From assembly GCA_023678885.1 (NCBI GenBank), contig CM042962.1:21528336-21592335 (forward strand): 64,000 bases of DNA. Reading direction: 5' to 3'. The DNA is from Pogostemon cablin. Lineage: Eukaryota > Streptophyta > Magnoliopsida > Lamiales > Lamiaceae. The stretch's first letter is position 1; each line of letters starts with the position of its first letter. The position numbers and the translations under genes are program-made. This document shows positions 32,718 through 44,597 of the stretch, piece by piece. The notes under the pieces were generated by a model. It ran no database searches and was not told the origin of the DNA. It saw only the letters and a list, made by a program, of their open reading frames with translations.

Positions 32718-34274
32718 TGATGAGTGATATTTTCACCTAGATTTTAGTATCTTTTTATGTGTGTTTTTGTATATTTTTATCCGTATTTATGTGCTATTTG
32801 GTGGAGTTATATGTTTTTGTGGAATTGAGTGTGAATGAACTTAATAGTATGTAAAACAAGTGAAATAAGAGCGAAAATGGAGAAGGGATACAGAAGAAGA
32901 AAGAAGAAAACAGAGCAGCAAGAACATGGCCAGCTATTTCAAGTACACGAGCCGTGTCATGCTACACGAGCCGTGTACTGCAAATGGGCCTGAAAGAGAT
33001 GGCCGTGCGACGATATCAGAACGCACACCACGACCATCCCTTGGCCGTGTTGCGGCACACCACTCGTGTGCCGTCGTAATTTCGCGTTGACCCAGAAACC
33101 CTGACACGACTCGAGGCGTGTTGCAGCACACGAGTTGTGTAGGTTCCTGATCAGTAAAAAAAATCAAAAAACTTTTAGAATCTTCCCAAGGGGTATAAAT
33201 ACCCAATTGTTCAATATTTGATGATTAATTCGGTGGTTTTACCCTGCACACACACATCACACATCATTTCTTCCATTTTACACCATCATCTTCATCCATT
33301 CTTCATACATATCATCTACCATCATCCCACCATCAAAACCTTCATCCAACTGAGGAAAAGAAGCAAGGAAGAGAGGAGAATTGTAAGGAAAGGAAGGAGA
33401 TCACCATTGAAGCATTTAAAGGGAGTTTTCATCCATACTTTGTAGTGAAACCTTATTGTTTATCATGTTTTGTAAGGATCTTAATGTCTATGTTAATTTC
33501 CTTTTGAATATGGTAGGCTAATCTCCCTTGTGAGATTAGCAACATGAGAATTGTTGGATAATTTTTGGGGTTTGTATATTTGAATTCATATGTTGATTGG
33601 GTAAATGAATTTTCTATCATTGATGTTTGAGATCTTAAGGTTTATGATGGTTTGTGTGTTTAGTTGTTCTAAATGTGTGATTAGATTGAGAAATCAATTA
33701 TATGCTTAGGATAATTGAGTGAATCATTTCATCAAACACTTCATTTGCATTATAAATTGTAAAGAGATTGAGAAAACCTTTAGAATTTAGAACCCTTTGA
33801 TAGAACATGTGATTGGTTTGATCGAGAGATTGATTAATTTTGTGAAGGGACTCTTATTTCAAGCTTAGTATCTAGTTGGAATTGTTTGAGTGAGAACCAA
33901 TCCGTTGAGCTAATTGAGATTCATATTCTATCCATCTCGAGAGGGAGTTTAGGTGAACGTAGTGTTGGCCCTTAGTCTTATACCCATGATTCATATGAAT
34001 TTGATGCATGTATCCAAGAATTTCCACTTCTTGATTGTTGTTAATCTCACTTTTACTTAATTTGGAAAATCACTTTTCATCCATCTATCTTGTTTGCTAA
34101 TCATTGCTTGCTTGTTTTGGTTATTGTTATTTTCTTGTTTAAACATCCAATCTATTGATGATTCGTCTCTATAAAATTACAAGAAATTTGAGATCACTTA
34201 AGCACTAGTACCTACCTTCCTGTGGTTCGATAAATTATTTTAATTAGTCATCCCTACTACAAAATGGCTAATCA
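32718..34274 (+). mobile_element. Solo LTR of an Athila-like element inside the CACTA element
   Basis: It starts TGATGAGTGATATTTTCACC, like the element A LTR, and ends GGCTAATCA. GGTCT flanks both sides (32713-32717, 34275-34279), a perfect target duplication. The palindrome array (TACACGAGCCGTGTCATG, ACACGAGCCGTGTACTG, 32943-33150) is followed by GGGGTATAAATACCC (TATA at 33194-33200). The 1557-bp LTR belongs to the A group but is a separate subfamily. No internal region remains. Confidence 0.9.
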
Positions 34275-34279
34275 GGTCT

Positions 34280-36187
34280 TAGCATGAAATATGTGATTTT
34301 GGATGATCAGGAAATGGCAACATCACTCTGCTTTAGTGGAAAGAAAGATGTTGCAAGGATATGAAAACAATACACCCAGTCATAGTTAAGATGATAAAAT
34401 TATTGATTAGAGAGAAGAGACAACCAGACAATAAGGTAGAGAAATTCAAGGTCCTTCAATTTAAAACTGGTGCTTGTAATAAAAATAAATCCTGATCTAA
34501 TGATCAAGTATTCCAAAATGTTAAAAAAATAAAAAATTACTAACTAAAAATATAGTTCAAAACTAACATCATTGTGAGAGCTTAATGGGGCCATAAGATT
34601 ACGCTTCTTGCAAAGCGAATGTTACATGCATATAATCTAAGCCTACAGTTTTGAGCCCCAATTCCTTCCCCCAAATATCATTGGACAAGAATAGTTCGTT
34701 CCCCTTTACTAATGAAGCGTTTCTGATTCAGGTGCACAGAATTCCAAGAAATCCTTTTGACTTAAGGAACAAAAGAAAATGCTAGAGATCTCCCACCAAT
34801 AAAAACACACCCACAAATGCTATGAAAACATGGCAATGGATGTACAGTGTATAATATTCCTTGACATACTCAAGATCTTCTTTCAATTAGCTTGAGCAGT
34901 AGATGCCCGTAGCTATTTCCCTGTGATTGCTCCTTCAGCAAATTGAAGCAACTCCTCTCTCTTAACCTTTCAAATCTAAAATAACAATATATTAGCCACT
35001 TTACAAGCTTACATTTCAGACATATTGGATGATATTAATGTTGAACAAGATAAATTTAGTCTTAGGAACTAGAGGTTCTTCAATGGAGTTTGTATTAAAT
35101 GGGAATCAATGAATATATAATATTACAGTAGATATCCTAGCAGGGATACATTAGTCTTTAAAATTAGGATAAAAGATGTACCAATACCTCATCGTGGTAG
35201 CTGGAAGGGATACTCTTGCTTGTTTCTGGAGTCGTCGGCGGCGAGACCAGCTGATTTAGTTGGTACAGGCGTTGGCGCAGGCTATATATATCCACGAATG
35301 GTGATCTGAAAGTGAGAATCGGCGATTAGACAGGGCACCGCAGCATGTGTGGCAATGAACCACGAGCATAGTAGCGGCAGTGAAAAGAGACTGCACTGGG
35401 CAGTAGGGTAAATAGAGAAGGGGATGACGAAGATCCCGTTGAAAAAACTCAATCGTCGGGGGACGGAGGAGTAGATCTGAAGGGAGAACCCTAGGAGGAC
35501 TCCGATTGAACTTCGATTGGAACCTTGGACAACGCTGGTTTTGACGACTACCCAGTGGATAATTGCAACCGAAGTATGGGCTCATTGTGAGGAATTGGCC
35601 GCGGGAGATTTATGAAATTAGGGCAGCGGTGAAGTCACGATCGCCTTAGCAGCTGAAACTCAAAAGGGGCCGACGGAGATCCCTTGGTAACCCAAAGGAG
35701 GACTCTGATTAAAGGACAGCCAGCGAAATTGCACTGGCCGTGGGAGACGTCCTGGATAAGCGTCAGATGATGGCCTTTGGAAAACTGATCCTCCATAAGC
35801 GTCGCTGCGTAGGGGCAGACTTAGGGTTACGTTTAGAGGGAGGGGGAGAAAAAAATTAGAGAAAAGTAGGAGATGATTGGCTTAGAGAGAGAAAGGTTAG
35901 GTATAATTAACTTCAAAAATGTTATGTAATTAAATTAATATATTTTTAGTTAAAACATATATCTACTCTTTTCAAGTAAATTGATAATATTTTTAAAAAA
36001 ATCATTAAAAAATTTTAGTTTTAATGAGTTATAAAAATAATTTTTAATTAAATTAATTATTTTTTAATGAATTATAAAATAATTAAATTAATTTTATTGT
36101 ATTTTAATTAAATAGTTTAATGATTAAAGTTATTTAACAAAATTAAAATTATCTTATCAAGTGTATAATTAGTAAATGGCAAAGACA
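34280..36187. other. CACTA interior, no identified gene
   Basis: An open frame at 35256-35585 (minus) lacks any recognised motif. The 35150-35880 stretch is more GC-rich than its surroundings, with CTCTAAACGTAACCCTAAG on the minus strand, like a plant gene's 5' untranslated region. It may be the upstream end of the captured gene. After 35900 the sequence is AT-rich. Confidence 0.35.
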
Positions 36188-36368
36188 TATGAGACCGTCT
36201 CAGGTAATGGTACGTTAGACGAATAAAAAGTGATAATTTTTAAAATGAGAAGTGATACTCTATTAATTAAAAAAGATAATGTTATTTCATATACAATTTA
36301 TTGTATAAATGAAAAGTGATAACTAATTACGATTAATTATAATAGTCCCACCGTGAGACGGTTCACAC
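36188..36368. mobile_element. Fold-back MITE related to 28385-28610
   Basis: Ends TATGAGACCGTCTCAG and CCGTGAGACGGTTCACAC carry the same GAGACCGTCTC motif in inverted order. It is about 180 bp, AT-rich inside, and nested in the CACTA element. Confidence 0.55.
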
Positions 36369-36464
36369 AAAACTTGCCATAAGTATTTTTTTTCTAAAAA
36401 AAATTAAGTTTGAATATCATATTTTATAATTATTTTTCATATTTAATTAAAAATAAAATAATTT

Positions 36465-36469
<5 letters not shown>

Positions 36470-36503
<34 letters not shown>
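36470..36503. repeat. (TA)n microsatellite
   Basis: About 16 TA units. Confidence 0.9.
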
Positions 36504-36507
<4 letters not shown>

Positions 36508-36993
36508 ATAATCTTTTAAAAATTTATTTCATTTTAATTTAAATCAAAGAATTTATTATTATATATTTAATGTTTAATTAGTTTTAAAATATATTCACAA
36601 ATTTATGAGTTACAACATATTCAAATTATATATGTTGCCTCAAAATAAATTAATTAAAAAATATATTATATTATACACAACATATATTGTCATATATATA
36701 GATGTAGTTTATGAAAAAATTAATAATAAAATCATTACAACAATTTAAGACAACATATATTGTCATATATGTAGTCTTTGTGCGTAAAAAAAATTTACGA
36801 CAACATATGTTGTCATATATGTTGTCTTATATTAAATTACCTTGAAAAATATCATGTTTGACACCACTAGTCAATATGTATAGTCTTAGTGCGTGAAAAA
36901 AAATTAAGACAACATATATAAAGCATACGATAACACATATTTCTTATCTATGTAGTCTATTTACTGGTGTCTTAATACTTTTTTGTTGTAGTG

Positions 36994-38176
36994 AGTACAC
37001 GCACAAGAAAGATACGCTCAAGAATAAAAATATCATGCATCAATGTATTATGATTTAAAAGCTCAAATCTCACTTGGCTTTTTCATAGTATGAACGAGCA
37101 CTCTTCAAGGCTAAGCATACATCATAACAAGCATGTCAAGAACTTCAAATACTAAAGAATTAAAGCATGTTCCCCTTATCAATCATAATCAACATCTTAT
37201 CAAAGACATCATAAAATCTCATAGATCCTCATGAAATTCTGGTCATAGAATTTAAAGCTTATGCTCCTCACTCATAAGAATTCAAAAATCACATAAAAAT
37301 TTAAAATAAGGAACCAAGTAACCTGATTTTAATCTCCTTCACATTTGCAAGTTCTTCGAGTTTTTCAACTCGGTCAGGCGTAGGCCTCAGATAGAACTCA
37401 CTTTACCACTCCAATACCCTTCTCAATCAATAAAGCTCAACACAAAATTTATCATCATAGGAAAGATAAAAATATAAAAAAAAATGAAAATCGATAATAG
37501 AGCACCAAAGGACACACAAAAATAAACAAAAACACATAAGACACCTGGATAGTCCCAAAAAATATTGAAAGATCGAATAAAATTTAAAAATTCTAAAAAA
37601 CTGACCTCCAAGCATATAGACACTAAAACAATGCAGAGTAAACATACCTGGGTACGGATGGAACAAAGGAAGAATATCACACCTCCCAAACTTAGATGAA
37701 AACGTGAGTTGAATCTAAGTTTAAAAGGATGTTATTAACCTTAAGTATAAGCACACACCTTGAGTATAATTCACCTAGCACAAGACACAACAAACAAAAC
37801 AAAATAAAAAGTAATGAAACGGTGGGTTGCCTCCCACTAAACTCTTATTTAACATCGAAGAGCTCGACAGAATGCAGGCTCAGAGATATTCGAACTCATG
37901 CATCAACACTTCTTCTTCATCTTTCATCTTCACTTTGAAGTGTTGTTTTGCCATCTTTCTATCCATCCACATTATCTCCCCTTTCACGCTCACAATGATC
38001 AGCTCATCTGGATCTCCATCTTCATATGCATCTTTCCTATCAAAGTCAAGATAATCAGAAAGATAAGAGTTATTGTAAAAAAGTATCCTTAAAAAAATTG
38101 TAATGAATTTATAAATTGATGTGTTAAAGAATAACTCAAATTTTAATAAAAAGATGATGATATATCTATTTATCAT
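36994..38176 (-). mobile_element. Element C, continuation right of the CACTA element
   Basis: It contains CACCTCCCAAACTTAGATG (37679-37697), which on the minus strand is an AAGTTTGGGAGG tract, and GGGTTGCCTCCCACTAAAC with GAAGAGCTCGAC (37824-37868). The latter pair is widespread at the end of pol in Tat/Athila-type elements. On the minus strand YEDGDPDELIIVSVKG and MWMDRKMAKQHFKVKM (37880-38040) form a short open stretch of unknown identity. The rest of C, including pol, is absent. Confidence 0.45.
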
Positions 38177-38557
38177 CACTACGGTAAGATATTTGTGATA
38201 ATATATAATGTCACTAATTGTTTAAATGTTTCATGACAATTCTATTTTCATCATGAAAACACATTTTATTCATGACATTAGTGTTCGTCGTTAATTGCTA
38301 TAAATTTATCAAACCAACCTATAATTTTTTATTGAAAGAAAGTATCCTTAAATTAAATTGTAACGCATTTATCAATGTCGTCATGAAATAAACCAAATAG
38401 TGATGAAAAAAATTGCGTACAATGACAACAAAAAATTACATCGCTAAAAGATACATTTAAGCGACGAAAGTAAAATTCATCAATATTGAATTACAAAATT
38501 GACGAAAATCTTGCGTCGCAAAAATTTTCACCACAAAATGTACAATTTCTTGTAGTG
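38177..38557. mobile_element. CACTA-type MITE
   Basis: It starts CACTACGGTAAGATATTTG and ends ACAATTTCTTGTAGTG; the inverted CACTA/TAGTG ends and the inner GACGA/TCGTC words fit a short CACTA derivative. Flanking triplets (CAT, ACT) do not match. Inside, AAGTATCCTTAAA-type sequence is shared with 38080-38095 just outside. Confidence 0.6.
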
Positions 38558-38625
38558 ACTCTTTGGGTAGGACACCCAAAACGAAAAAAATGATCCTTTG
38601 AAGGGGACGATGGAGTAATATTTAA
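38558..38625. repeat. Stowaway-like MITE fragment
   Basis: CTCTTTGGGTAGGACACCC near the left and GGGGACGATGGAGTAA at the right resemble decayed CTCCCTCC-type ends. Only about 65 bp remain. Confidence 0.35.
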
Positions 38626-38638
38626 GTAAAATAATTAC

Positions 38639-40102
38639 TGATGAGATTAATTGATAGATTTGATTATATATTTAAGATAAGAGTTGATCTCTTGTGCATT
38701 CGGGTGCTAAGGGTGTTCAAGAGTATAACATTTTGTTTTAAAGGATACACACTTGTTGGGCGTTTTCTCAACAGACAATTAATGGCCAAGTATGAAGTAT
38801 GCTATTGTAGCTTAGATAAGCGACCAAGTTATATTATCGAACCCAAAGGACAGTTGGTTATCAATTTATTATTATCTAATCTAAGAGAAACTATTGCTGG
38901 AAATTTAAGTGAGAATAATTATTAAACTAATAAATGAATAATAAAATAGCAAATATAATAGAGACAGTAGAGATAAACGAGAGTTGCTCAAGTAAGAAAA
39001 TAGGTAGCTCTTCGGGCCATCCAGTTTCACTAATTAATCTCCCTTCCATGTGTCAATGTCTGACTCTACCTTGTGGAATATGGACGCAACACTAAGCCAC
39101 ACAAATCTACCATATAGACACAAGTAGATAAGAGTGTAACACGTGTGAATAACCTCGGAGCAAGAGATATAATTACACCCCCTTTCTAGGTACTATCAGT
39201 ATCAATTATTTCCCGTGCACTAAGTACTCTAACTCGATATGATCTCCCTTTATAGGTACTATGTAATTATCCTCTTTATCATACTTACTAACCCGAATTC
39301 AATTCAATTAATAAATATTCATATAAAATAGTTCTAATGAAGCTTCGGAGTCCCTTCACTTAGAATCATAACTTGTAATCCTGCTCAGCAGTGAACACAC
39401 TCAATCAATAACTAAAATATGTATTCAGACTCTACATAACAGTTAGTGATGCACAAAACGACTCTGAGTATGAATTAATAAAGTATAGTCTTATATAAAA
39501 TAAACCACAAGTAGTATTGTACGGAGTATACTCACGGAAGTTCAATTAACTAGATAAAAACCTTCATAACCCTAGAACTACCAAACCGGTTCTAGCCCAT
39601 GATACTTCGAAGAACGTTCATGGTGTTTGGATAGATCTTACGCATAGTCTTAAAAATTACAAGAAAGATTAAATTGTGAAGTAAACCCTAGATTTGAGCA
39701 CCGTCGCTTCTCACTCCATCTTGAATCTTCACTTGGTTCTCACTTGATTCACTATACGGATCTCTCTCTACAGCTCCTGCGGATGGAGTTAGGGTTTGGA
39801 TGTGGTGTAGGATGGATGTGGATTCTAACTCTCTTTTTGGTGTGATCGGCACCCCTTTTTATACTTGTCTGAGCTTGGTCGAACAGAACTACTTTGGTCG
39901 AACTGCTTCTCGAAAAATGTATTTTCCAATTCCTAGCACTTCCGTCCTGTTTTTCTGTACTAATATGCTCAAATAGCCTCAGTAGCATCTGATTCGTGGC
40001 TTTTCCATAAACATCCCGATTCGTCTTGATAATAGAATAAATCATACTCAATTTCTACACAAATCTGAGCTCAAAACACATGAATTATCACTCTCATCAA
40101 CA
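38639..40102 (-). mobile_element. LTR of the same family as 18248-20186 (minus strand, probably solo)
   Basis: Read on the minus strand it starts TGTTGATGAGAGTGATAATT and follows the solo LTR nested in element A: GTAGCTTAGATAAGCGACC with TATCGAACCCAAAG (38818-38853), GGCCATCCAGTTTCACTAATT with CTTCCATGTGTC (39017-39055), and ACCTCGGAGCAAGAGATATAA (39152-39172) correspond to its 20120-19780 region. It has GGTCGAAC palindrome words (39890-39905) and a TATAAAAAGGGG box on the minus strand (39853-39863). No clean target duplication is seen (ATTAC / TTTAA). No PBS or interior is attached on either side. Confidence 0.7.
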
Positions 40103-40285
40103 CTTTAATTAATAAGAGTATTATTTCTCAATGAAAAAGTCATTGAAATATAAAGAGTATTAAAATTTAACCAAAAATATTAAATTTTTTTTGAAAAATA
40201 AAAAAGTATAAGTTCTTATACTAAAAAGTTTAAAATTGAATCTGGTCACATAGAACTAGCTCCGTGTATCTGGGAGCACGCAAGA

Positions 40286-41856
40286 TGAACTTAGACTCAA
40301 TTTTGGTTTAAACTGACAAGAGTAAGTGTACTCTATCGTTTGTAGTGATTGACCAAGTTTAAATATCGAACAATGGGAGAAATAAATCTAGAGTGTATCC
40401 GTATTTGTTTTCAATCATACTTTATAGAAGTGATCAGATTTTAAGTTTTGAAAATTGAAAAGAGCAATTTAACTATGAATTATCTAAGCAAGTAGCAAGT
40501 AAAAACAATTAACAACTAAAGATAATCAAATCTTGTGTTAAGTAACCACAATGAAAATGAAATGGATGTAGAACAATCTAAAGAGGAGTAAGACTAACCA
40601 CATTCAAGATTAAAGACACCAAAAGGACTTGTTAAATTCAAATGGAAAATATCAATGATCATTGGAATAGAAACAATCACAAATATTCCCTTAATCCCTT
40701 TGGCTAAGGTAATTAAATTCTTAACTCATTACAAATTTCAAGCACAAAAGTTTGAATCTCACTCTTAATTCCCTTAAGGTACTATGATAACATAATTAGT
40801 CTCCTCACTCAATTAATCAACCAAATATGATAAACCAATTAAGTGTTCTCACATGAATATTCTAAGTGTATAAAGATGTGACCACATACTTCACACACTA
40901 ACATACAAAATTCATATTATAACATAATTCAATCAAAACCCTAATTACAATATTGGAATGGTCATCCTAATATCACAAATAGAGAATTCAACCACACATA
41001 TCACAATATAAATCAAGTAAATCATAGATCATGTAAGAAATTCCAAAAATCACATTAATTAAACCATCTAAAATTCAACAAATCCATAGATCCCTAATCC
41101 ATCAAGTGGCTAGCCTCACAAAAGGTCTAACCAACAACAAACATCATGAAAACATCAATAAAATGCTTACAAACAACCATTGTTGAAATAAAAACGAAGA
41201 AAATACAAATTATAGATAAGATCTCCCCTATTTGGAACTTGGGTTGATTCTCCCTTCAAGATGCACTCTTCCCTTCAAGTGCCTCAATCCTCCATAGATA
41301 TATGATGGGTAGATGAGAAAAGTGAAGATTCATGGTTGAAGGTGTGAAATGGTGTGTAGTGTGTGTCTTTTACGAAAATGTGGGCTAGGGTTGATTCTCC
41401 AATCCAAAATTAGAGAAAAAGCAGCCAAAATGGGGATTAAAACTAATTTTCTGGACAGGTGGCTACGTTCACAAAAATTTGACCAAATTTTTGTGAGGGA
41501 CGTCGAATTTTTCTGCCAGTCTGCAGAAAAATTCGACCGAATTTGTCTGCTGTTGGTCGAATTTTTCTGTCATTTTGCTCAGCCTTCGTTCGTCTGTTTT
41601 TCCCTGTTTCTGCACAAAAATTCGATCGAAAATTTGTGATGCTAGTTGAATTTTTGTGTCAGTTTACTATTCTTCAATGTTTTTGCACCATTTTCTCCAT
41701 TTTGCTCGTTTTCTTCACCGTTATACTTGTATGTGCATATTTTGACGTTAGAAGCATATTTTTCACCTTTTCTACCAAATAAGAAACGAAACACAACATG
41801 AAAAATAAAACAAATATAAAAACAACCTAAAATCTAGGTGAATTCAACGACGATCA
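40286..41856 (-). repeat. 3' LTR of element B
   Basis: It is 1571 bp. On the minus strand it starts TGATCGTCGTTGAATTCACC and ends GAGTCTAAGTTCA. The palindrome array at 41465-41660 has words such as TTCACAAAAATTTGACC / AAATTTTTGTGA and CAGAAAAATTCGACCGAATT. Below it, TTTTAATCCCCATTTTGGC on the minus strand stands where the TATA region lies in element A. Confidence 0.92.
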
Positions 41857-41934
41857 AACCTCCTAAACTTAGAGCGTTGTTCGTCCCCGAACAACAAAAC
41901 GAAAGAAAAGAACTAGGAGGAGAATTCACCTAGG
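41857..41934 (-). promoter_or_regulatory. PPT, conserved hairpin and inverted repeat of element B
   Basis: The PPT AAGTTTAGGAGGTT (41870-41857, minus) abuts the LTR. A perfect 8-bp stem with 4-nt loop, GTTGTTCGTCCCCGAACAAC, lies at 41876-41895. GAATTCACCTAG at 41922-41933 is exactly complementary to CTAGGTGAATTC inside the LTR at 41834-41845. Confidence 0.8.
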
Positions 41935-43440
41935 AAAAGAATCATGAAAACACAAGTAACAATATACTACAATCAATCCTCTTTAACTAGCTTAATCAAA
42001 CAGCTCAACGTGAACAATGTCAATCACATACAAGGTTAACAAGTTCAAAGGTCAAAGGAAGCGAAGTAATGTTACCCTTCCATCTCAAACCTTACGGGAG
42101 TATGTATAACACTCAATGCTCTTTGAAGTATGCATGGATAATGCACTCATCGACAAATCATACTCGACTCACCATAAGTTTGCAAATGGACTACCCTTCT
42201 CAAGCCACCAAAACTCAACATAAAGATAAAAAAGGACATTCATTTGGATATAAAGTATGGCTCTTTGATAGGGGTAGGGTGAATTTGGATAAAAGTGACT
42301 CATTGTTGTGAGGGTGATCTAAGAGACGATCCTTAATCATTCTTGACATCATTCTTACTTCATCTCCAACTTCCTTCGCCTTTCTTTTCACTTTAAAACT
42401 TGAGTGATCATGTTAGCTCGTCAATTTTATTTTTCTTTCTATCAACATAGAGCTTTTTTATTCTTTTAGTAGATTTACTCGTTTCTCATTGCCTTGGAAG
42501 TAACTCTTTAGCTCTTGCTTTTTTCTAGAATATAAGCATGCCTTCTTTTTCAAAGAGCATCACTTCCTTCTATCCTTTATCAGCTCACTAACTTTCTTCT
42601 TATTTTATTTTCGTCTTTACCTCGTTTCTTATGATATTTTACTTTTCTTTCCACTTAAAACCAACTCTCTAATCACCCACTCTCAAGGTTTTTTATAGGG
42701 CCAAAAGTGGGATTTATTAGGCTTGTAAGGAGCTATTTAATAATAAAAAAAAGGTTTAAGGCTCAAAGTGCTTTTCAAGGGAGTATTGTAGGGTATGATA
42801 TGATTTAACTAGTAGCTTGATCAAAAATGGTGTAAGATCATTTCTAGATGTTTCTGTTCATCGTGATCGTTCCGAAAGTCCGCAAGCAAATTCTAGTTTG
42901 TCTAAAGCATGATTGACCCACTCCAATGGAAATTACATACCGTTTGTGTGCACATAGTTGAGGCTCACACCTTGCTTGCTTTTGCTCGAGATCTAAGGGT
43001 ACATTGTCCTTTTTCCATTTTCCCTTTGAACGAGTTATTCCTTGCATGTTTCAACATCATAGAGTTCAACCATTCAATTAAATCAGTCATCAAGCATTTA
43101 AAGGCATTATATCATCACCCATATTTCCAATCCAAAGAAAAAGAAAATAAGAAAGAAAATCTACCCCACAACACGAACAAAAATAATAAACAAACAACAC
43201 AATAGCAAGAAATAAGAAAAAAAATAAAAAAATAAGATAAAAGGACATGATCACAATAAAATGAAAATAAAACATCCAAACATCCCAAGATCTAAAAATT
43301 CTATTACAACCCAATTGAATCAAATGTCTACCACAATCCCAAAATCAAAAACAAACAACCAAATTTCCACAACATGAGTTTAAGAATACAATCCAACCAA
43401 AGTCAAACCAAATCACAGTTTAAGGATAGATAAAGTGATA
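41935..43440 (-). other. 3' non-coding region of element B
   Basis: AT-rich sequence without a supported gene. Parts align by eye with element C (see 30058-31182). Confidence 0.55.
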
Positions 43441-43446
43441 GAAAGA

Positions 43447-43448
<2 letters not shown>

Positions 43449-43488
<40 letters not shown>
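43449..43488. repeat. (GA)n microsatellite
   Basis: About 19 GA units inside the element B 3' region, close to the end of the env-like gene. Confidence 0.95.
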
Positions 43489-43491
<3 letters not shown>

Positions 43492-43519
43492 AGTAAGGGA
43501 TAGAGAGTAAGAGCATCAA

Positions 43520-44597
43520 GCATGCTACGACTGTGGCTCCTAGGACTTCTCATTTCCACTAGCAACGCTAGTGTCATCACCATTCTCATTAACCTCCTCG
43601 GTGTCCTCATCCTCACAATCACCTCGCTGTCATCATCCTCACCTACTTCTTCAGGTGCATCTTCATCATATAGAAGACTCAGCCATAAAAAATATAATCA
43701 CATAATCTCTCCCTATCTTCTCTATCACCTGAGCCTGCTTCATACTCTCTACATCCAAATTTGCTCCATGAACTAGTCCTTGACCTGTCACATCTAATCT
43801 GAGCTCCTATGCTATTATAGTTACCAATCCTCCTATCATAATTTTATGAGGTCTTTTTCGCTTAACAACTCTCTTCGCAGTGGACATCCAATATGCTTTA
43901 GCACTGAAGGTTTCTCCATCTATTATGCAGTTGAGGACGTACAGCTCCCTCTTCCCCACACATGAACCCTCTGACCTCCCAAATAGGGTGTGTGCTAAGA
44001 ATTTCTCTATGTATCACACAGCGGGGTTCCTTATCTATGCTGCTCTGGAACCGGATGTGTCATACTTCAATGGCTTTTTATGCAAGGCTCTATGGGTGAT
44101 AGAGTACCAGATATCTTGCTCCTCAAAATTGTCTCTAGTCTCCCAGTCCTTCAGTAACTCTTTCCTGGGGCTGTGAAAGAATTGATTCATGTCCTTCGAT
44201 GCGAAGGTGTACTCAATATTCCGAAGGCGGAACTTTATTATCCTTGGAAATGAAAATCTTGAGTAATTTTTCACATCTATAGTTACCTAAAACTCTAGAG
44301 TGAGCCCTCTGTATATGTCTTAGGCCATCTTGTGGAGAACCAATCTAATTCGATTCTTCTCATCATCCCAAGAACCTTATTTTGAATCCCTATCACTTCC
44401 ATGCATCTTGGATCTAGCCATCTTGTTTTTTCTATCTTTGGGGCAAGCATCCTCCACCTTTGACATTTATCTAACCATTCCTCTACTGTGAATTTGACCT
44501 CATAATCGGTGGGATGCCAACCCTTTCTCAAGACATAGTTGTTGATTCCGTCAAATTTAGCTTGAGTTAAATCTCCCTCTCAGTCCGGTTGTCTCAC
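43520..44597 (-). pseudogene. Element B env-like / ATHILA ORF-1-type gene (decayed)
   Basis: On the minus strand, exon sequence starts at about 44597 directly after a splice-acceptor match. It reads in pieces: FDGINNYVLRKGWHPTDYEV, VEEWLDKCQRWRMLAPKIEK and DPRCMEVIGIQNKVLGMMRR (44295-44531), then FSFPRIIKFRLRNIEYTF and DMNQFFHSPRKELLKDWETR (44035-44274), then downstream pieces to about 43700. The C-terminal end is strongly acidic (EDDDSEV and EEVNENGDD in broken frames, 43540-43660). Position after pol and general character correspond to 14871-16450 in element A, although direct residue similarity between the two is weak. Function unproven. Confidence 0.55.

Larger units (their letters stand above)
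31183..36993. mobile_element. CACTA (EnSpm-type) non-autonomous element carrying captured sequence
   Basis: The left end CACTACAAAAGAAATGCATT and the right end, read in reverse (CACTACAACAAAAAAGTATT), are inverted and match at 22 of 26 positions when extended to TAAGACA. Subterminal regions on both sides (31200-31560 and 36640-36970) are packed with GACAACATAT, TGTTGTCTT and TGTAGTCTTTGTGCG words in both orientations, as CACTA transposase-binding repeats are. The flanking triplets AAT and AGT are not a clean 3-bp duplication. No transposase is visible. The interior holds exon-like sequence (32094-32535) and a solo LTR. Element C continues on both sides. Confidence 0.85.

Noticed and set aside
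35256..35585. Protein-coding gene of 109 codons in the CACTA interior
   Set aside because: No motif and unusual Pro/Arg/Ser/Cys composition; the minus-strand text looks like untranslated sequence. Kept only as non-coding interior.
37423..37689. Membrane-protein-like open frame (minus strand, Phe/Leu-rich)
   Set aside because: Hydrophobic reading comes from A-rich plus-strand sequence. The frame lies in the non-coding part of element C and two registers are open at once.
38641..38925. Open frame of 94 codons at the LTR end
   Set aside because: It lies inside an LTR that has a diverged copy at 18248-20186 in which this frame is not open.
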